From NCBI GenBank assembly GCA_016647705.1, contig CM028338.1, positions 12,802,240-12,866,239 on the forward strand: a stretch of DNA of 64,000 bases. The letters run 5' to 3'. The notes under the pieces were generated by a model, which saw only the letters and a list, made by a program, of their open reading frames with translations, was not told the DNA's origin and made no database searches. The position numbers and the translations under genes are program-made. This DNA comes from Eucommia ulmoides. Lineage: Eukaryota > Streptophyta > Magnoliopsida > Garryales > Eucommiaceae. Shown piece after piece: positions 11,728 to 25,720 of the stretch (position 1 is the first letter of the stretch; the number at the start of each line of letters is the position of its first letter).

Positions 11728-12318
11728 TAAACACCACAACCCACATATGCCGGTGACGACGGAGCAACACTGATCGAAGGGACACCCACCGCCAAAGGAG
11801 CACACCACCGATCAAACGTCTCCGATTATCTCTCTCTCTCTAGATTTTTTGTATTTGATCTCATATTTTCTTCCCCTCAAACGCATTGCACGCATGTATA
11901 TATATATGGATGTAATTAGTGGAGCAGAATGCCCCCTCTTTACGCCACGTTGTCCACTTCCCAAACCCTCTTCTCATCGGCTGATCTCACAGCAACAATC
12001 CGCACGAAATATAGGTATATCTATATGTGTCTAGAAAACTCATTAGCTTAATTACTCTTCCCTCCCCCCTAATTGCTTAAAATTTTCTTTTGAGTTTAAT
12101 TCACCATTTAAAAGTTTTTAAAATTTGAAATTTCACCCCTTTAAGTTTTAATTAAAAAGTTAAATGCAAATTTTGGATTGAAGGATTTTTTGAATTTTCA
12201 AATTGACCCCTTAAACTTTTTAATTTGAATTTTTAATTGACCCAACTTCACCCCGAATTTTCTCAATTATTCTAAAATACGACTAAAATGACGTACGTGC
12301 TACGATTTAGGTCTAACA

Positions 12319-12323
12319 TAAAG
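12319..12323. repeat. Target-site duplication TAAAG (right)
   Basis: Identical to 9379-9383. The Athila-like LTR resumes immediately after it. Confidence 0.85.
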
Positions 12324-13302
12324 TGAGTGAATATGTGACTTCGCGTCAACACCAAAGTCCCCCTCGAAAGTCTGTATAACTCTTGCTCACATGAGTCTCA
12401 CCCCAATGTCACGGATTGCACACTTTCTAACTCCTTCCCAAGTTATTAGATCGTTGCATTTTGTTTAAACTCTCATCCGAATTCAGGGTTATCTCTCCCG
12501 AGTGTCAAGCTTTGATAATCTAAACAAGCATATAAACATGACAAAACGGTAAACACATTCGGATAAACATAAACAACCATTAATGAAACATCGATTTATT
12601 TAAAAAATATTTTCGTGGAGTCAATCTCCCTAGACAATATATGTTTAGCTACACATGGACATAGCCCTATATACTATGAAATACAAGCTAAACATATACA
12701 AATACAAACAAGGGTTTAAGAATAAAATAGATAAACAAGAGAGTTTATCCTTTATTTGAAGATGTGATGGTTCTACGTCCGTGATTTCCACTCTGAGCTT
12801 GATTTCTCTTCTTGAATTTGTGATCTCTCCTTGTTGGTATGCCCTTGGAGCTCTCAAAGGACTCCCAAAACGTTCTAACTGTGTGGGAGAAAACGGGAAT
12901 GATATAGGTATCCAAAATATCAAAAAAATATCCCAAAATATCTATTATGTCTGCTGTCGGACCGTCGTGGCGGTGGTGTCACCGCTGCAGTAGTGACATA
13001 CTTTGGTATTTTAGCTGTAACTTTCTCGTCTAAACTCCAATTGAGGTGATTCAAAAACCTATGGAAAGCTAAGACAAAGATATACAACTTTCATGTTTTG
13101 AGTGTTTCCAAATCGGATTGCATAATTATCAAAAATGGCATTGAAGTTACTGCATCTGTACCTACTTTGCCTCTTTTCACCCATTTATTCAAAAACCTAT
13201 AAAACAATACAAAAAACACATTAAACTAACAAAAGTGCTTGAAAACACACAAATATTTGAATCTAAAAGTACTTGATTTGTTGGTGAATAAACCACTCAT
13301 CA

Positions 13303-14165
13303 AATATTCATGCCGAAATTCAAAATTTAGTCAAGAATAAGATCGAGGCTGATTCGAGGAGATAATTGATTAGAGTTGAATATTCGTTCAACTCAGTGGT
13401 AAAATAATCTCATTCTTGCATGACTATGTAAGGAATTTATGTGATGTGAAATTATCATCTAATTCGCAGAAAGTGACTCACATCTCTATGAATATCATAT
13501 TCTAATTATATGCCTAAATAGAATTCCATTGTTAGCTAATACTGGTTTATTGATGAAATTTTTATTGATAAGAAATACTTGATAAAATCAGTATTAATCA
13601 TGATCTTCTCTGTCGGCATACTGTATGAATTTTAGTTTACATGGTTGATATCATAAAATCGTGTTAATCTACTTTTGATACCATATATTCAATCGTCTGA
13701 ATATAAATAACATTTTAATCTGTTGCATGTTGATATATTTATAGAAATTTTATGAGATAAATATGCTCTTATCCATGTTTATGCATGTACTAGATTTATG
13801 TTGATAAATTATCATTTAGATGTGCTTCCTATCCTAGTGAGTTAAAGATTATATGGTTCTTGATTCTATCTAAAAGGAAGACATTATTTGATATCATAAG
13901 TAAGGCATGAGGACTTAACTGAAATTATATGATTTCATGCTATTTGTTGAAATATTTTGTTTGCCTCAGGTTTATTTTCCTAAGTATTAATTGACTTGTC
14001 TACAATTATTTAGGGGGATAAGTTTTTATAAGTGGGGCAATAATGTGTTATGCTTAAATCGAAAAAGAGGATGTTGAATATTTTGAAACTTTCAATTAGC
14101 CTGTTGATATATTTGCCAAACCTTCAGTGGAAGATTAGTCTATGAAAATTATCTGAGGTAAAAAA
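13303..14165 (+). mobile_element. Copia internal-region remnant (pol end)
   Basis: Degenerate plus-strand sequence. Around 14070-14145 a frame reads VEYFETFN.PVDIFAKPSVED, matching the copia RNase H tail pattern (the ..QLADIFTKPL.ED.F motif). Nothing else is legible through the stops. It abuts the minus-strand copia sequence at 14166. Confidence 0.45.
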
Positions 14166-14724
14166 ACTTTAGTATAACACGATATTATGCATTATAATGA
14201 ATCAAGATATCATTTCAAGATGCATAAAATATCAGCTCAATTTAACACATTTGCATAAAAAATATATTCATGAATAAGAGCACATTATACAAATAATCTT
14301 GTTAATATGAAACAAGTTATTAATAATACTTAGTGAGATCACAAACACTCGATTCATTTTCTAAATCATGTAACATTTTTTAAAACTAACACATGATCAC
14401 TACTTGATATAAGCACATAAAAACTTGTTAATACACCTTAACTAAATGTGATTCTCAGAATCCCCATGCATTGTTTCTAAGATAGCAAGTAACGGATCAT
14501 TTAAAATAAGTTTTAGAAACCATTACCAACTTATCTATTTGGTAAGTTGGACACCTCCATCTTTAACAAATTTAATGAATTTAAATTGCGGAAGGTAAGG
14601 AGTACCTCTTATATCCTTAATGACGACTTTACTTTTTACCTAATTTGTATTAATGATTGATTTGGTACACAATTTCTATTAGTTTGTGGCTTTGGTACAT
14701 CTTTCAGGCCGGTTAACCAACCGT
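14166..14724 (-). mobile_element. Copia 3' internal region, minus orientation
   Basis: It matches 54850-55440 in the same direction, for example TTTAACAAATTTAATGAATTTAAAT (starting at about 14562 and 55321) and TTAGAAACCATTA(C/T)CAACTTA. The 54246-55430 stretch is the sequence preceding a 3' LTR on the minus strand, so this is a second copy of that region. Confidence 0.55.
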
Positions 14725-14939
14725 GCGGTCGTGGTGTACTGCATTGTTACTTTTTTTATTTCTTGTTGTTTAGGTGTGCACCTAAAGTTAATCACACTTA
14801 TCCGCTACTATATAAAGATAATAATTAATTTAGGATTCAATTAATTATTGAAAAATTTAAGTGTTGAAGGATAATTATTTACAATATTTTTATAATTACT
14901 CAATTCACTCCTCCACTTGGGTAGATCACTGGGCCAACA
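14725..14939 (+). mobile_element. SIRE-like LTR, 3' fragment
   Basis: Near-copy of 5920-6124: TTTCTTGTTGTTTAGGT, GTTAATCACACTTATCCGCT, AATTTAGGATT, and the end ACTGGGCCAACA at 14939. No primer site follows, so it is a truncated LTR end. Confidence 0.75.
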
Positions 14940-16263
<1,324 letters not shown>

Positions 16264-18813
16264 TGTTAGCCCAAAGAGCTGCCTAGGGGGGGTGACTTGG
16301 ATAGTAGCTAAAATTAAACAATTAATTTCTTTAAACTGAAATAATCAATTTCCCTAATTATATTATAATCTTGTTACGTAGAGAAAATGTATTTACTTCT
16401 AAATGCACACTCAAACACAATATAAAAAAAAATAATCAATGCAACAGACAATAATATATCCTAGTTCGGTAAGCTACTCTTACCTACATCTACTCCTCCG
16501 AATTCCACGGAGATTTGCAATCCAGTAAACCCCTTGATTCCTTTATTAGGTAGAAACCAAACCTTTACAATTTATGATTCTTTTATAAGAACAGAATCAA
16601 CCTTTACAATTTACTCTTTTCACGGGTCAAGGATGAACCCCTATCTTTTTATCAAGATAAAGAAAAATTGAACTCTCTCTCACTTAGGGTATGTTTGGTT
16701 AGAAAGAAAGGAAAATTATTTTCTTTAGTGTTATTTGGTTGGGAAAGAAAATAAAAGGAGGAAAAATAATTCACTTTAATGTAATTTATTATTTTGCCCT
16801 CATATATTACAAAAATAAATTAAAAAATTTATTATTAAGGTATAATTGTAATTTTTATACCTTTGACTATTTTTCTTCCATTTCCACCTAAATTTGTAAG
16901 GAAAAAAAATTATCTCAAAAATTGTGTTTTATCCAGCTTATTTTATTTTTTCTTGCATTTTCCAACCCAACCAAACATGAATTTTTTTTTCATTTTCCAT
17001 TTTATTTTCCTTTTTTATTTTCTTTTCTATTCATTTTACATCCAACCAAACACACACTTACTCTTTTCACAGGGAAGGATGAACCTTTACAAATTACTAA
17101 AAAATAATTCAGTTACAGGATGAATCAAAACTTAATTCTTTTGAAGGTGAAAAATGACCTAACCTTTTTGTAGGATAAAATTCAAACCCTAATGTTTTCA
17201 TAGAAAAGAAATCGAAACCTAACTATCCTGACTAAACACTGTCCCAAACGTGTTTAATCCACTTAAACTCACAAATAGAAAAAAAAAATGTAAGTTTCTT
17301 CCAACAAGGAGCTTCTACCACCTCAATACGATTATACTCAATTAATCTCCTGAATAATTATTACGTGATAGATACAATATAAGGCAATTCAAATCTGATT
17401 AATAAATAATGTGGGGTAGCACAAATTTAGCACGTAATCAGATAAACAAGCAAAATTTGCTTAAAAAGATTTTTAGGTTCTGAAATTGAAAAATAATTTT
17501 TCTAAGAATCCTAAACCAAGTAATCAAGATAAATATACATTTAAAGCAAATAATAAAACTTGGAAGGATCTCACCGGGAAAACATCAAAGACAATTATTA
17601 AATAGCAATTAGAACCCAAATCAGTAACGCCAAACAACAAGTGATTTAGATCAAGAACTTATAACAAATATCTCATAAAAATCTTAGCCTAAGTATCACT
17701 CTCATTAAAGCTCAAACTGATTGTTCTTAATGTACTAAACTCTATTCCTGCAAGTCTATATTAATATATCAATAATTAAGTCTCCAACGGCTAGTTTTTC
17801 AAAGATATGCCATAAAATGACACTCTAAAACCCCATATATGATTAACTTTCATTTTAGGTGTATTTAATTTAAAAACAACTTTCAATTCTCTTATTTAAG
17901 TCTATAAAACTATTCTCAATTTAAAGCCATACAAATAGGAAGTATTAAATCATTTAAATTTGGAGAACCTCAAAATACCATATCAATAGGTATCACATAA
18001 TAGTTTGTTAATTACTCAATTATATTAAAATCCCCCAAATCTCTCTCTTGGAATCATAAAAAACGAATAGTTTTTTACCAAGAGACCAAATCAGTCGAAA
18101 TCCCAAGTGAATCAGTAGGTTGACCATTTCTTTCAGCTAGTTGACCAATTCCTATCCATCAGTTGACCGACCTGTGCTTGCTTCCAAATAGCCGTTGGCA
18201 CAAAGTCAGTCGGTTGACCGACTACACCCAATCGGTTGATTGATTGCCACTTTTCCACCATTTCAACTTTTGACTCAAACGATTGATCGACCCTCTTCAT
18301 TTGGTTAATCGATTGGATTAATGTGCTCATTTCCTTATCCATTTTAACTACTGTTTCAAACGATTGATCGATTGGACTAGTATCATCTCATTTTAACTCC
18401 AAAACTCACTATTTGATTCAGTTGATGACCGAATCAACCTGAAAACTTAACTTTTTATACTTTAAAACATATTTTCTAATTAGGTCAATTATCAAATTCA
18501 TTTCACATAAGGAGTACATACAAAATCTCATTTTAGGATTTTAAACTTATCGCTTCTTATCATGATACACATAGAATTAACTCATTTTAAGTGTCGTGTG
18601 TGAACATAATTTGGGTTGCATTAAGAGTATATAAGTAAAGAATTGTTTTCACTTATTTTTCTTCAAGGTCTTCAAACCACCCTTTATATTTTCTTCATCT
18701 GGTCTTCTTCTTAATCACATGCATGGAACTATATATATGAAACACTCGATAAAACCATTAGTTCCACTAAAAATATCAATATTTAGTTGTTCATCAAAAT
18801 CTTAGATTCAACA
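16264..18813 (-). mobile_element. SIRE-like copia LTR with a nested MITE
   Basis: Read on the minus strand it starts TGTTGAATCTAAG (18813) and ends CTTTGGGCTAACA (16264), colinear with 3841-6124 and 52132-54245. It carries the GTCGACC-type motif array at 18090-18380. A 0.36 kb MITE-like insert lies at 16686-17047. The flanking pentamers (CTATG and ACAGT) do not match, so an intact solo insertion is not shown. Confidence 0.75.
16686..17047. mobile_element. hAT-like MITE
   Basis: About 360 bp with terminal inverted sequences: GGTATGTTTGGTT at the left and AACCAAACACACAC at the right. Both sides are flanked by CACTTA. The inside is strongly A-rich on one half and T-rich on the other, with GAAAGAAAGGAAAA opposite TTTTCTTTTCTATTC. 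There is no coding capacity. The GTTTGGTT termini are typical of non-autonomous hAT-type elements in plants. The short frames at 16863-17123 are MITE sequence. Confidence 0.55.
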
Positions 18814-19606
18814 ACAGTGATCTGGATGACAATGTTAACAATGTAATCAGCGTGCAACGCCATCTGTGGCAGTGCCCCACCATGGAGGTACTATCCCTAC
18901 GCATGCTACCACGACACTCTAGGGTCACAGTCGCAATGGTGCAAACCACTTAGTAGTGCAATGGATCGATAATTATTCCCAGGCACAATAGTTTGGTTTT
19001 TGTTCTAGCAAAATCTAAATTACATGTGATTACATAGATTATTTAAGTTGGTCTTTCAAATATCTAGGAAGAATTGTCAAACATTGAATATGCATATTAA
19101 TATGAATTTTAAATTTTATTTTTAACATATTTGATATCTCTTAAAATTATTTTTGAAAAACATCTATCAAATCAGAGTTGATATCTTATTTCACATTTAC
19201 ATTTTAATCTTTCTAAGTTAAATTTTTTTAACTATTTATTTTAAACAAGTATTAGATAATAATTGGTAGATAATAATTATTATTAATTATTTAAGTTACA
19301 AGATTTGTCACAATAAAAATAAGATAATGGGACCAATTAGTAAGAACACTTTCATGTCAAGGCGAAAACTACGCTTTCGAGCGCCATCAGCCCCGATTGT
19401 TCCAATAAATTCATGATGTTTACTTAAATGTTATTTTAATTAAAAGTCTATTTTAGTTATTAGTAGAGAATAGCTAATAGACATCGATTTTTAATTAAAA
19501 ATATATAATTAAATATTATTTTAATAGAAAATCTATTTTAATTATTATTAGATAATAATTAAGAGACATAAGTTTTTAATTAAATGTTTAATCCTACTTT
19601 AAATAC
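18814..19606. other. No gene seen
   Basis: 18814-19010 is of mixed composition (GTCGCAATGG, CATGGAGGTACT) without a recognisable domain. The rest is AT-rich. At 19440-19590 modules of the type TTTTAAT(T)AAAA..TCTATTTTA repeat, and they recur at 20440-20960. Confidence 0.4.

Positions 19607-19655
<49 letters not shown>
19607..19655. repeat. (AAT)n microsatellite
   Basis: About 16 trinucleotide units, essentially perfect. Confidence 0.95.
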
Positions 19656-19658
<3 letters not shown>

Positions 19659-22600
19659 TAATTAGTAGAATTTTTTGGGCTAACACATAATGTTATCCAA
19701 ACATAGTAAAATGGGCCTGAAGAGATAAAACTCATATCATCTTAAACCCATTTATTTATTTATTTTTAATAAAAATCCATTTTAGCAAAACACACTCGTG
19801 TTTGGATGAGGAAGAAAAACATATCCTGGAAGGCTAAAATGAAAATAATAACACAGCGTAAAATATGAAATCATTTGCTCAAATAGCTTGAATCAAGTGT
19901 TAGAAATAGAAGGATTTTGGTTGATTCAATTTTTTCTTTTTACTCGTATTTCCCTAAGTTGCAAAATACTCTATTGTCAAGTGGGTATTTCGATTTAGTG
20001 AAGATTAAGTGTTGCAGTGAAAATGTTTTTCTGGCAAGAAAGACAGTTGACAACAAATTTTTCAACGGTAAAGGTGTCCGCCTTGAGTGTCTCCACAGTA
20101 TTTTACAACAGCAACATCTGAATTGTAAATATTTATTGTGGAACAATTTTTTTTTTATGGATATGACTAAAAATTTTTGCCCAATTTTTATTCTTAATAC
20201 GAGCGTCGATATGTGATATATAAAAGTCACTCCACAGTAGTAATTGTTTCAATGTAGTTTAGTTTCGCAAATATTGTTGTGCAACAAATATTTAGAAACT
20301 CGGTGTAGACATTTTGCAAAATGATTCAAAATATTATTGTGTAACAAATATCAATGGAAGATGGATTTTTGCCCAAGTCACGATGAATAATGGGGATTTT
20401 ATGAAACTCACATTGGGCCTTGGGGCCCATATAAACATAAGCCTAATTAGTATTACATAATGATTAATAGACATAGATTTTTATTTAAAATTCTAATTTA
20501 AATAAAATGTCTATTTTAATTATGCTATGATAATTAATACATATATAATTTATTTTATTTTATTTTAACGAGGAATTGGATAAAACTTTTATTTTATAAA
20601 ATTTTACTTTTGAATTGCGAGATAATTTTAATGGACATGGAATTTTAATAATTCAAAATTAAATTTGATTCTATTTAATTATTAGTATATATTTTTTAAT
20701 GGATATAGAATCTAATTTACTTTGGACTAACATTCTAATTAGATTAGCATGATTTCTATGAGATAAGAATATTTTCCTATTTAGATTAGGAATATGGAAT
20801 AATTATTTCACATTCTTTAATTAATTTGATTTTAATATTGTGAGATAATTTAAATACATATGGAATTTCGATAATTAAACACTTAAATATAATTTATTTG
20901 AATTAATATGTAATAATTTTTAATAAACATAGAATTTAATTTAATTTGAATTAATATTCTTATATGATAAGAATTGATTTTTTAATTTAATCAGGAAATG
21001 TAACTATTAATCGATCTAATCTGATTTCATAATAAGATTAAACAGTTCTTGTATATTTTACATGTCATGTATTATGTATGTTAGTTAGAAGATGATCATG
21101 AACAAAACTGTTTGAGCTACGTGATTGGTTTGTAGATTGGTTGTATTTTGTAGATTCATATTTTAAATCCGATCTTGGTTGTAATTATTTTTTGAGGGTT
21201 TTTCAAGAGCTTGGATGCACCGTCTCTTCTTTCATTCTTTGTATCAATAATCTTCTAGAAACCTCTATCTTCCCTCAAAATGTATTTTATTCTTTTTGTT
21301 ATATTTAATTATAATTATAATTTTGAGAACATTAAGAAGAAGCTCAATGATGTAGAAAAACTGAGGAGCCTAATCTAGAGCATGAAGCAATGGAGGTCAA
21401 CAAATAGAAATCCCAATAAGAAGGCCCATTTGATGAGTCGTCTTTAGTTTAATTAATTACACAACTAATTTAAATTTCATGATGTGACCCAATTTATTTC
21501 TTAAATGTACAATTTGTTCAATTATGATTGTTGTTTATGCTTTGTTTTATAAATATTAATGAACTAAACCACTATTAAGTTATTAAGAAAATTATTTAAC
21601 TAGACCCAACTTATTGGATTGATTTTGGAAATTGAAATTTGTTTTAACTTTATAAAGGTTGTGCTATGTTTTGAATGATCAATTTGTCTTATGGGACAAA
21701 TATTTTAGATAAATGTGTAACAATTTGATGGCAACAGGAGGATTATAAGTAGGCTTGGCGTTATTAGATAACGTTAAGTAATGAGTTCTAGATATAATAC
21801 GAAAGTATGTTGAACACGTAAGCAATAGTAAATGCTTGGAGTTACGCTATGGCAAGTATAATTGCACTGGTAGATATCACACCTCAAGATAATTTATTTA
21901 TTGAAGATTAATAGCGATAGAATAATTTTTCGGTGGGTTTTGGCCCAGGATGATTGGCCATAACTAAATCCTAAAGGATTCAGAATCCCTTAGGACCGTA
22001 AAACTGACCGTGGATTAATTTTAACAAGAAATGTCAAATTTATTCTCATAGGTTTTGGTGAACTTTGACATAAGCAATTTAGAAGTTGTTCTTCTTTTAC
22101 TTCTAAATTTGTTGAATATAATAATAGGATCTTGAAAATCCAAAGTGATTGTTTCTTATTTTGAATGAGACTTCTTCCTCCAAGAAGTAAGAGATGAAAT
22201 TATTTCTTCTCAAAGAGCCGAAAGGTTGTATAAAAAAAATAAAAGAAATTTGAGAAAGGAAAGTGTTTTTGCTGCATTCGAATTAAGCTTTGAAATGGAG
22301 CTTTGGATATCCTTGATTTCAAAAGAAATACTTTTGGAAAGAATGTCCCCAAGTACAAATTAGTCATAAATGAACTTAAAGGATGTTCGGTACGTACTAT
22401 CAAGTGTGAGCCCATGGGCTTTGCAAGCTCAAGATATTTTTCAAACTTCACATCCCTCACTTTTATTTGGGGTTGGTGTATTTATTAAGATAAAAATTGG
22501 AATAGTGATTCAAGTTAGAAGTAAAAACACAGATGGAAAGGTATTAAAAATCTACTATTAGATTGAAGGGGTGAATACTTATCCATTTAGGATCATTTAA

Positions 22601-23545
22601 AGATCATTATATATAGTTTAGAAGACTTCTCTAGATAAATCATAATCTGATGGTATATCATTAGATATTAGACCCTATTAGATATGGTTAGATCGATAAT
22701 GAGTCATACTAGTTCACCTATTTGTCAAGCTCGTAACCGACAAGTTGTCATCGAGAACTCTTAAATGTAGTTTGAAATGTACCTATAGAAACTGCGGTAC
22801 ACCACTTCTACCATTCAAGTAAACAAAAGTTGTTTGCAAAAATTCTATATTATGAGATAAGTAGTTTCTCAATGGCTTTAACATTTATGAGATATAGAAA
22901 TGGATGAGGTGTTGGGTACCTTACAAGGTAGCAAGAGAGTTTATTGGGAACCTTTTATAGTAAATACACCCAGTACACAAATTCTTCGAATGGATGGCAA
23001 GACATCCACGTCATCTTGTAAATGTGTTAGATTTGTCAATTAATATGACAGGGAGTTTCTTCCGGTAGGAGGTAAAAGGCATACCAGTTATAAACATGAT
23101 GATGTTGGACATCATGAAAGAAAATGACTATAAGAATTGCAATGGGTTGTATGTATAACTAATCGAGCATAGGATCAGATGGTAAGGTTAAAATATGCAA
23201 CACAAGGTTAATAGCGATAAGGTGTTACAACATCAATAAATTAATATTGCGTATAACCTAGATGTAAATAACCATGTTAAGGACTCATCAAGATTTTAAT
23301 AGCCATTATTTCACACTTTGAATTATAAAACCTTGCAGATTAATGCAGAAATCTCAATGTAAATACTAAATAGAGGGCTCCATAATGGTTAACGATAGTC
23401 AACAAGTGTGCGAGCTGTAAATTTTTATTCATGAACTAAGTCAAAAAATTTCCTAATTTGGAACATTCATTTTTAACAGGGCCATCAAAATATTTCAACC
23501 ATGTTAAGAATGACAAATGATCTAAGTGTGTACACTAATAGGATG
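19656..23545. other. AT-rich, decayed repeats; no gene recognised
   Basis: 20265-20350 has two copies of an AATATT(G/A)TTGTG(C/T)AACAAATAT palindrome. 20440-20960 holds repeated TAATAGACATAGATTTTT-like modules that also occur at 19440-19590. The frames at 19917-20230 and 22200-22561 have no recognisable domain. 22850-23330 might be an eroded retroelement, but no motif is clear enough to name. Confidence 0.35.
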
Positions 23546-24090
23546 TGTTGAACCTAATATTTTCATGAGCAATTAAACATTGATATTTTATGGTGGTAAT
23601 AGTATTATTGAGTTGTTTCAGATTAAAGGTTCCATAGGTTGAAATAAGAAAAATATTTGATCAAAAAGAAGAATTGTCAAAGATGAATCATTGAAGAAAA
23701 TTTTACAGGTGTAAAATGGAAATGATGAAGACGTGAAGAGTTTTGAAAACATTGAAGACAACTAGGTAAAAACAACTATTTACTTATATATCTTAACGCA
23801 ACCCGAATTAGGATCATGCACGACACTTTAAAATAAATTAATCTTATGTGTGTTGTGATTAATTTAGGGGTTTAAAACATGTTATATAATGTGCTATGTA
23901 TGTGAAATAGTTTTGGTTAAGGACCTAATTGAAAATTTTGTTTTAATGTTAAAATGATAAGTTTTCGAGTCAATTTGGTCAACAGATAAAAGGGGTTGGT
24001 CGACTAACCAAAACAATGTGTTTTTGAAATGGAATAGGTGACCAACTGATCCAATCGGTTACTCGATCGGACCAGCACCACGATTAAATT
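23546..24090 (+). mobile_element. SIRE-like LTR, 5' fragment
   Basis: It starts TGTTGAACCTAAT and is colinear with the minus strand of 54245-53700: GGTTGAAATAAGAAAA, TTTGATCAAAAAGAAGAATTG, GTGTGTTGTGATTAATTTAG. The GGTCGACTAACC-type motifs appear at 23995-24075. Similarity is lost after about 24090. Confidence 0.7.
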
Positions 24091-24569
24091 AATGACCTAT
24101 AGACACCGTATTTTGTCTTACTCAATCAGTGTCGAATCAAGTACAAGTTCAGATAAACTTTAAACTTAGATTTAAAGAGAATGCATTTCTACATGAAATC
24201 ACACTATATAATATACAAAAATACCCAAAAAACATGAGAAAAACAAAAAAATATTAAAATTGATAAAATGAAGTTAAGTAAAAGTTTCGGGTCAACGTAA
24301 AAAATTTCATAATTTATGGGGGGTCTAAAATGACTTTATTAAAGTTTTATTTTCATTAAATCATATTTATTATCAATAAAAATTATCCACTACCCTTAAG
24401 TTACAGGATATTTCAAACAAATTACTCAAGTTACCTACCCTGACCATGAAACATTTACTTTTACTAAATTTTGTTGGTTTAACACCAAAAACATTTATTT
24501 CATTTATTCATATTACATGAAATAACACCTAGAAATAATCCAAGAGACATTAATCAAGGCTTGGAAAGG
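24091..24569. other. Nothing recognised
   Basis: AT-rich, no open frame or repeat boundary seen. Confidence 0.4.
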
Positions 24570-24769
24570 TCATGACAAACCCTAAATCACCAAGGTGATT
24601 AAGGACTTGGGCTTGGTTTGGATTTACACCAAAACTAAGTTGTCTTAACAAACCACACTAGGCCCATTGATTAAAGGGATTAATAATCATTAAAGGCCCA
24701 CAAGAGGAGCCTTGAAGAAACCAAAGAACCTTCCAAGAAGTTTCCTACAAATATCGAAGTCAAGGAAGC

Positions 24770-25250
24770 CAAGACCCTTAGGATGTGACCAACCGTTATA
24801 GATACTAAACCGATTTAGTTCGCTACCTAAGTTAGGCATTTAATGAGCATCAAATGCCCATCCCATCAAGCATTAAATTCTTGGGATGGAAAGGATATTC
24901 CACATTCAAGGTATCTAGATATTTTGATCAAAATATCTTAAAGTTAATCAAAAACCTTGAAACGTGACTACCGGTTACCAAAATCAAACCAAATTGGTTT
25001 GCTACCTAGCCAATGCATTAATTGCACATCCCATCAAGCATTAAATTCTTGAGGATGACGTGTAAGGGGTGGATACAATGATTCTAGATATTTTCACCAT
25101 AATATCTAGAGGTAACTAGGAAACATGAAAACCAACCATCGATCAAGGCAAGTTTACCTAATTCGATCTGAATCAAACCGAAAGAGGTGCTCAACAAGCA
25201 ATGACTCATCATGGAGCATTAAATGCAAAAGAATACTTCAAGACTAGATA
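24770..25250. repeat. Three diverged tandem units of ~170 bp
   Basis: Units begin near 24783, 24962 and 25128. Each carries a (G)TGAC..ACC..TTA block, an AAACC(A/G)A(T)TT..TTTGCTACCTA-type block and a CATCAAGCATTAAATTCTTG or GCATTAAATGC block; units 1 and 2 also share TCTAGATATTTT. Unit 3 is the most diverged. Confidence 0.6.
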
Positions 25251-25499
25251 CAATGCACCTAGAAAGCATTAATGACAACTAAACCGAAATAGTAAAATTA
25301 ACTGGTACTTAGCCCAGAAACTAAATCGGAAGTGTTACATCAAGCCATTAAAGCTCCCATGTGCAACCCCTACGATTGGAGGAGAGGAAACTTGGGACCT
25401 CATAATAGGGTCAGGCCTGGTAGGAGTGTAAAGTTATATTCATTGTTAAATAAAACTTGAGAAATATGTCTTTAATTTTTAAAACATAATTAATTCTCT

Positions 25500-25612
25500 T
25501 CCAAAAATAATAAATAACAAAAAAAAATAATAAAATTAAAAAAATAATAATAAAAAATAATAAATAATAATAATAATAATTATAATAAAATAATAATAAA
25601 TAATAAAAAGTA

Positions 25613-25690
<78 letters not shown>

Positions 25691-25720
25691 AATAAAAAAA
25701 TGATAAGAATAATAATAATA
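25500..25720. repeat. Compound AAT/AAC trinucleotide microsatellite
   Basis: Mixed AAT and A-run sequence leads to (AAT)n at about 25614-25646, then (AAC)n to 25688, then AAT again. The poly-Leu and poly-Ile frames across it are artefacts. Confidence 0.9.

Larger units (their letters stand above)
9384..12318. mobile_element. Solo LTR, 2.9 kb, nested in the Athila-like LTR
   Basis: The insert begins TGTCATACCCC and ends GGTCTAACA, so it has the TG...CA ends of an LTR. It is flanked by identical TAAAG duplications (9379-9383 and 12319-12323), and the flanking LTR text reads straight through without it. I see no second copy of its ends inside, no primer site and no coding domain, so it is a solo LTR and not a whole element. 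Length and ends suggest a Gypsy chromovirus (Tekay/Del-like) family; this is an inference. The minus orientation looks more natural (start TGTTAGACCTAAA) but is not proven. It contains several microsatellites and a CA-rich part at 11060-11730. Confidence 0.8.
9015..13302 (-). mobile_element. Athila-like 5' LTR, split by a nested solo LTR
   Basis: On the minus strand the LTR begins TGATGAGTGGTTTATT (from 13302) and ends CCACTGCCA (9015), next to the primer site. Its sequence is interrupted between 9384 and 12318 by another LTR. Removing that insert and one TAAAG copy leaves about 1.35 kb, the size of sister LTRs. The start is almost the same as the solo LTR at 41269-42969. CACCGCTGCAGTAGTG at 12976-12991 is a copy of the family's palindromic module. 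The short frames at 12645-12993 are LTR sequence and not genes. Confidence 0.85.

Noticed and set aside
16264-18813. Solo LTR with target duplication
   Set aside because: The flanking pentamers CTATG and ACAGT differ, so an intact solo insertion cannot be claimed.
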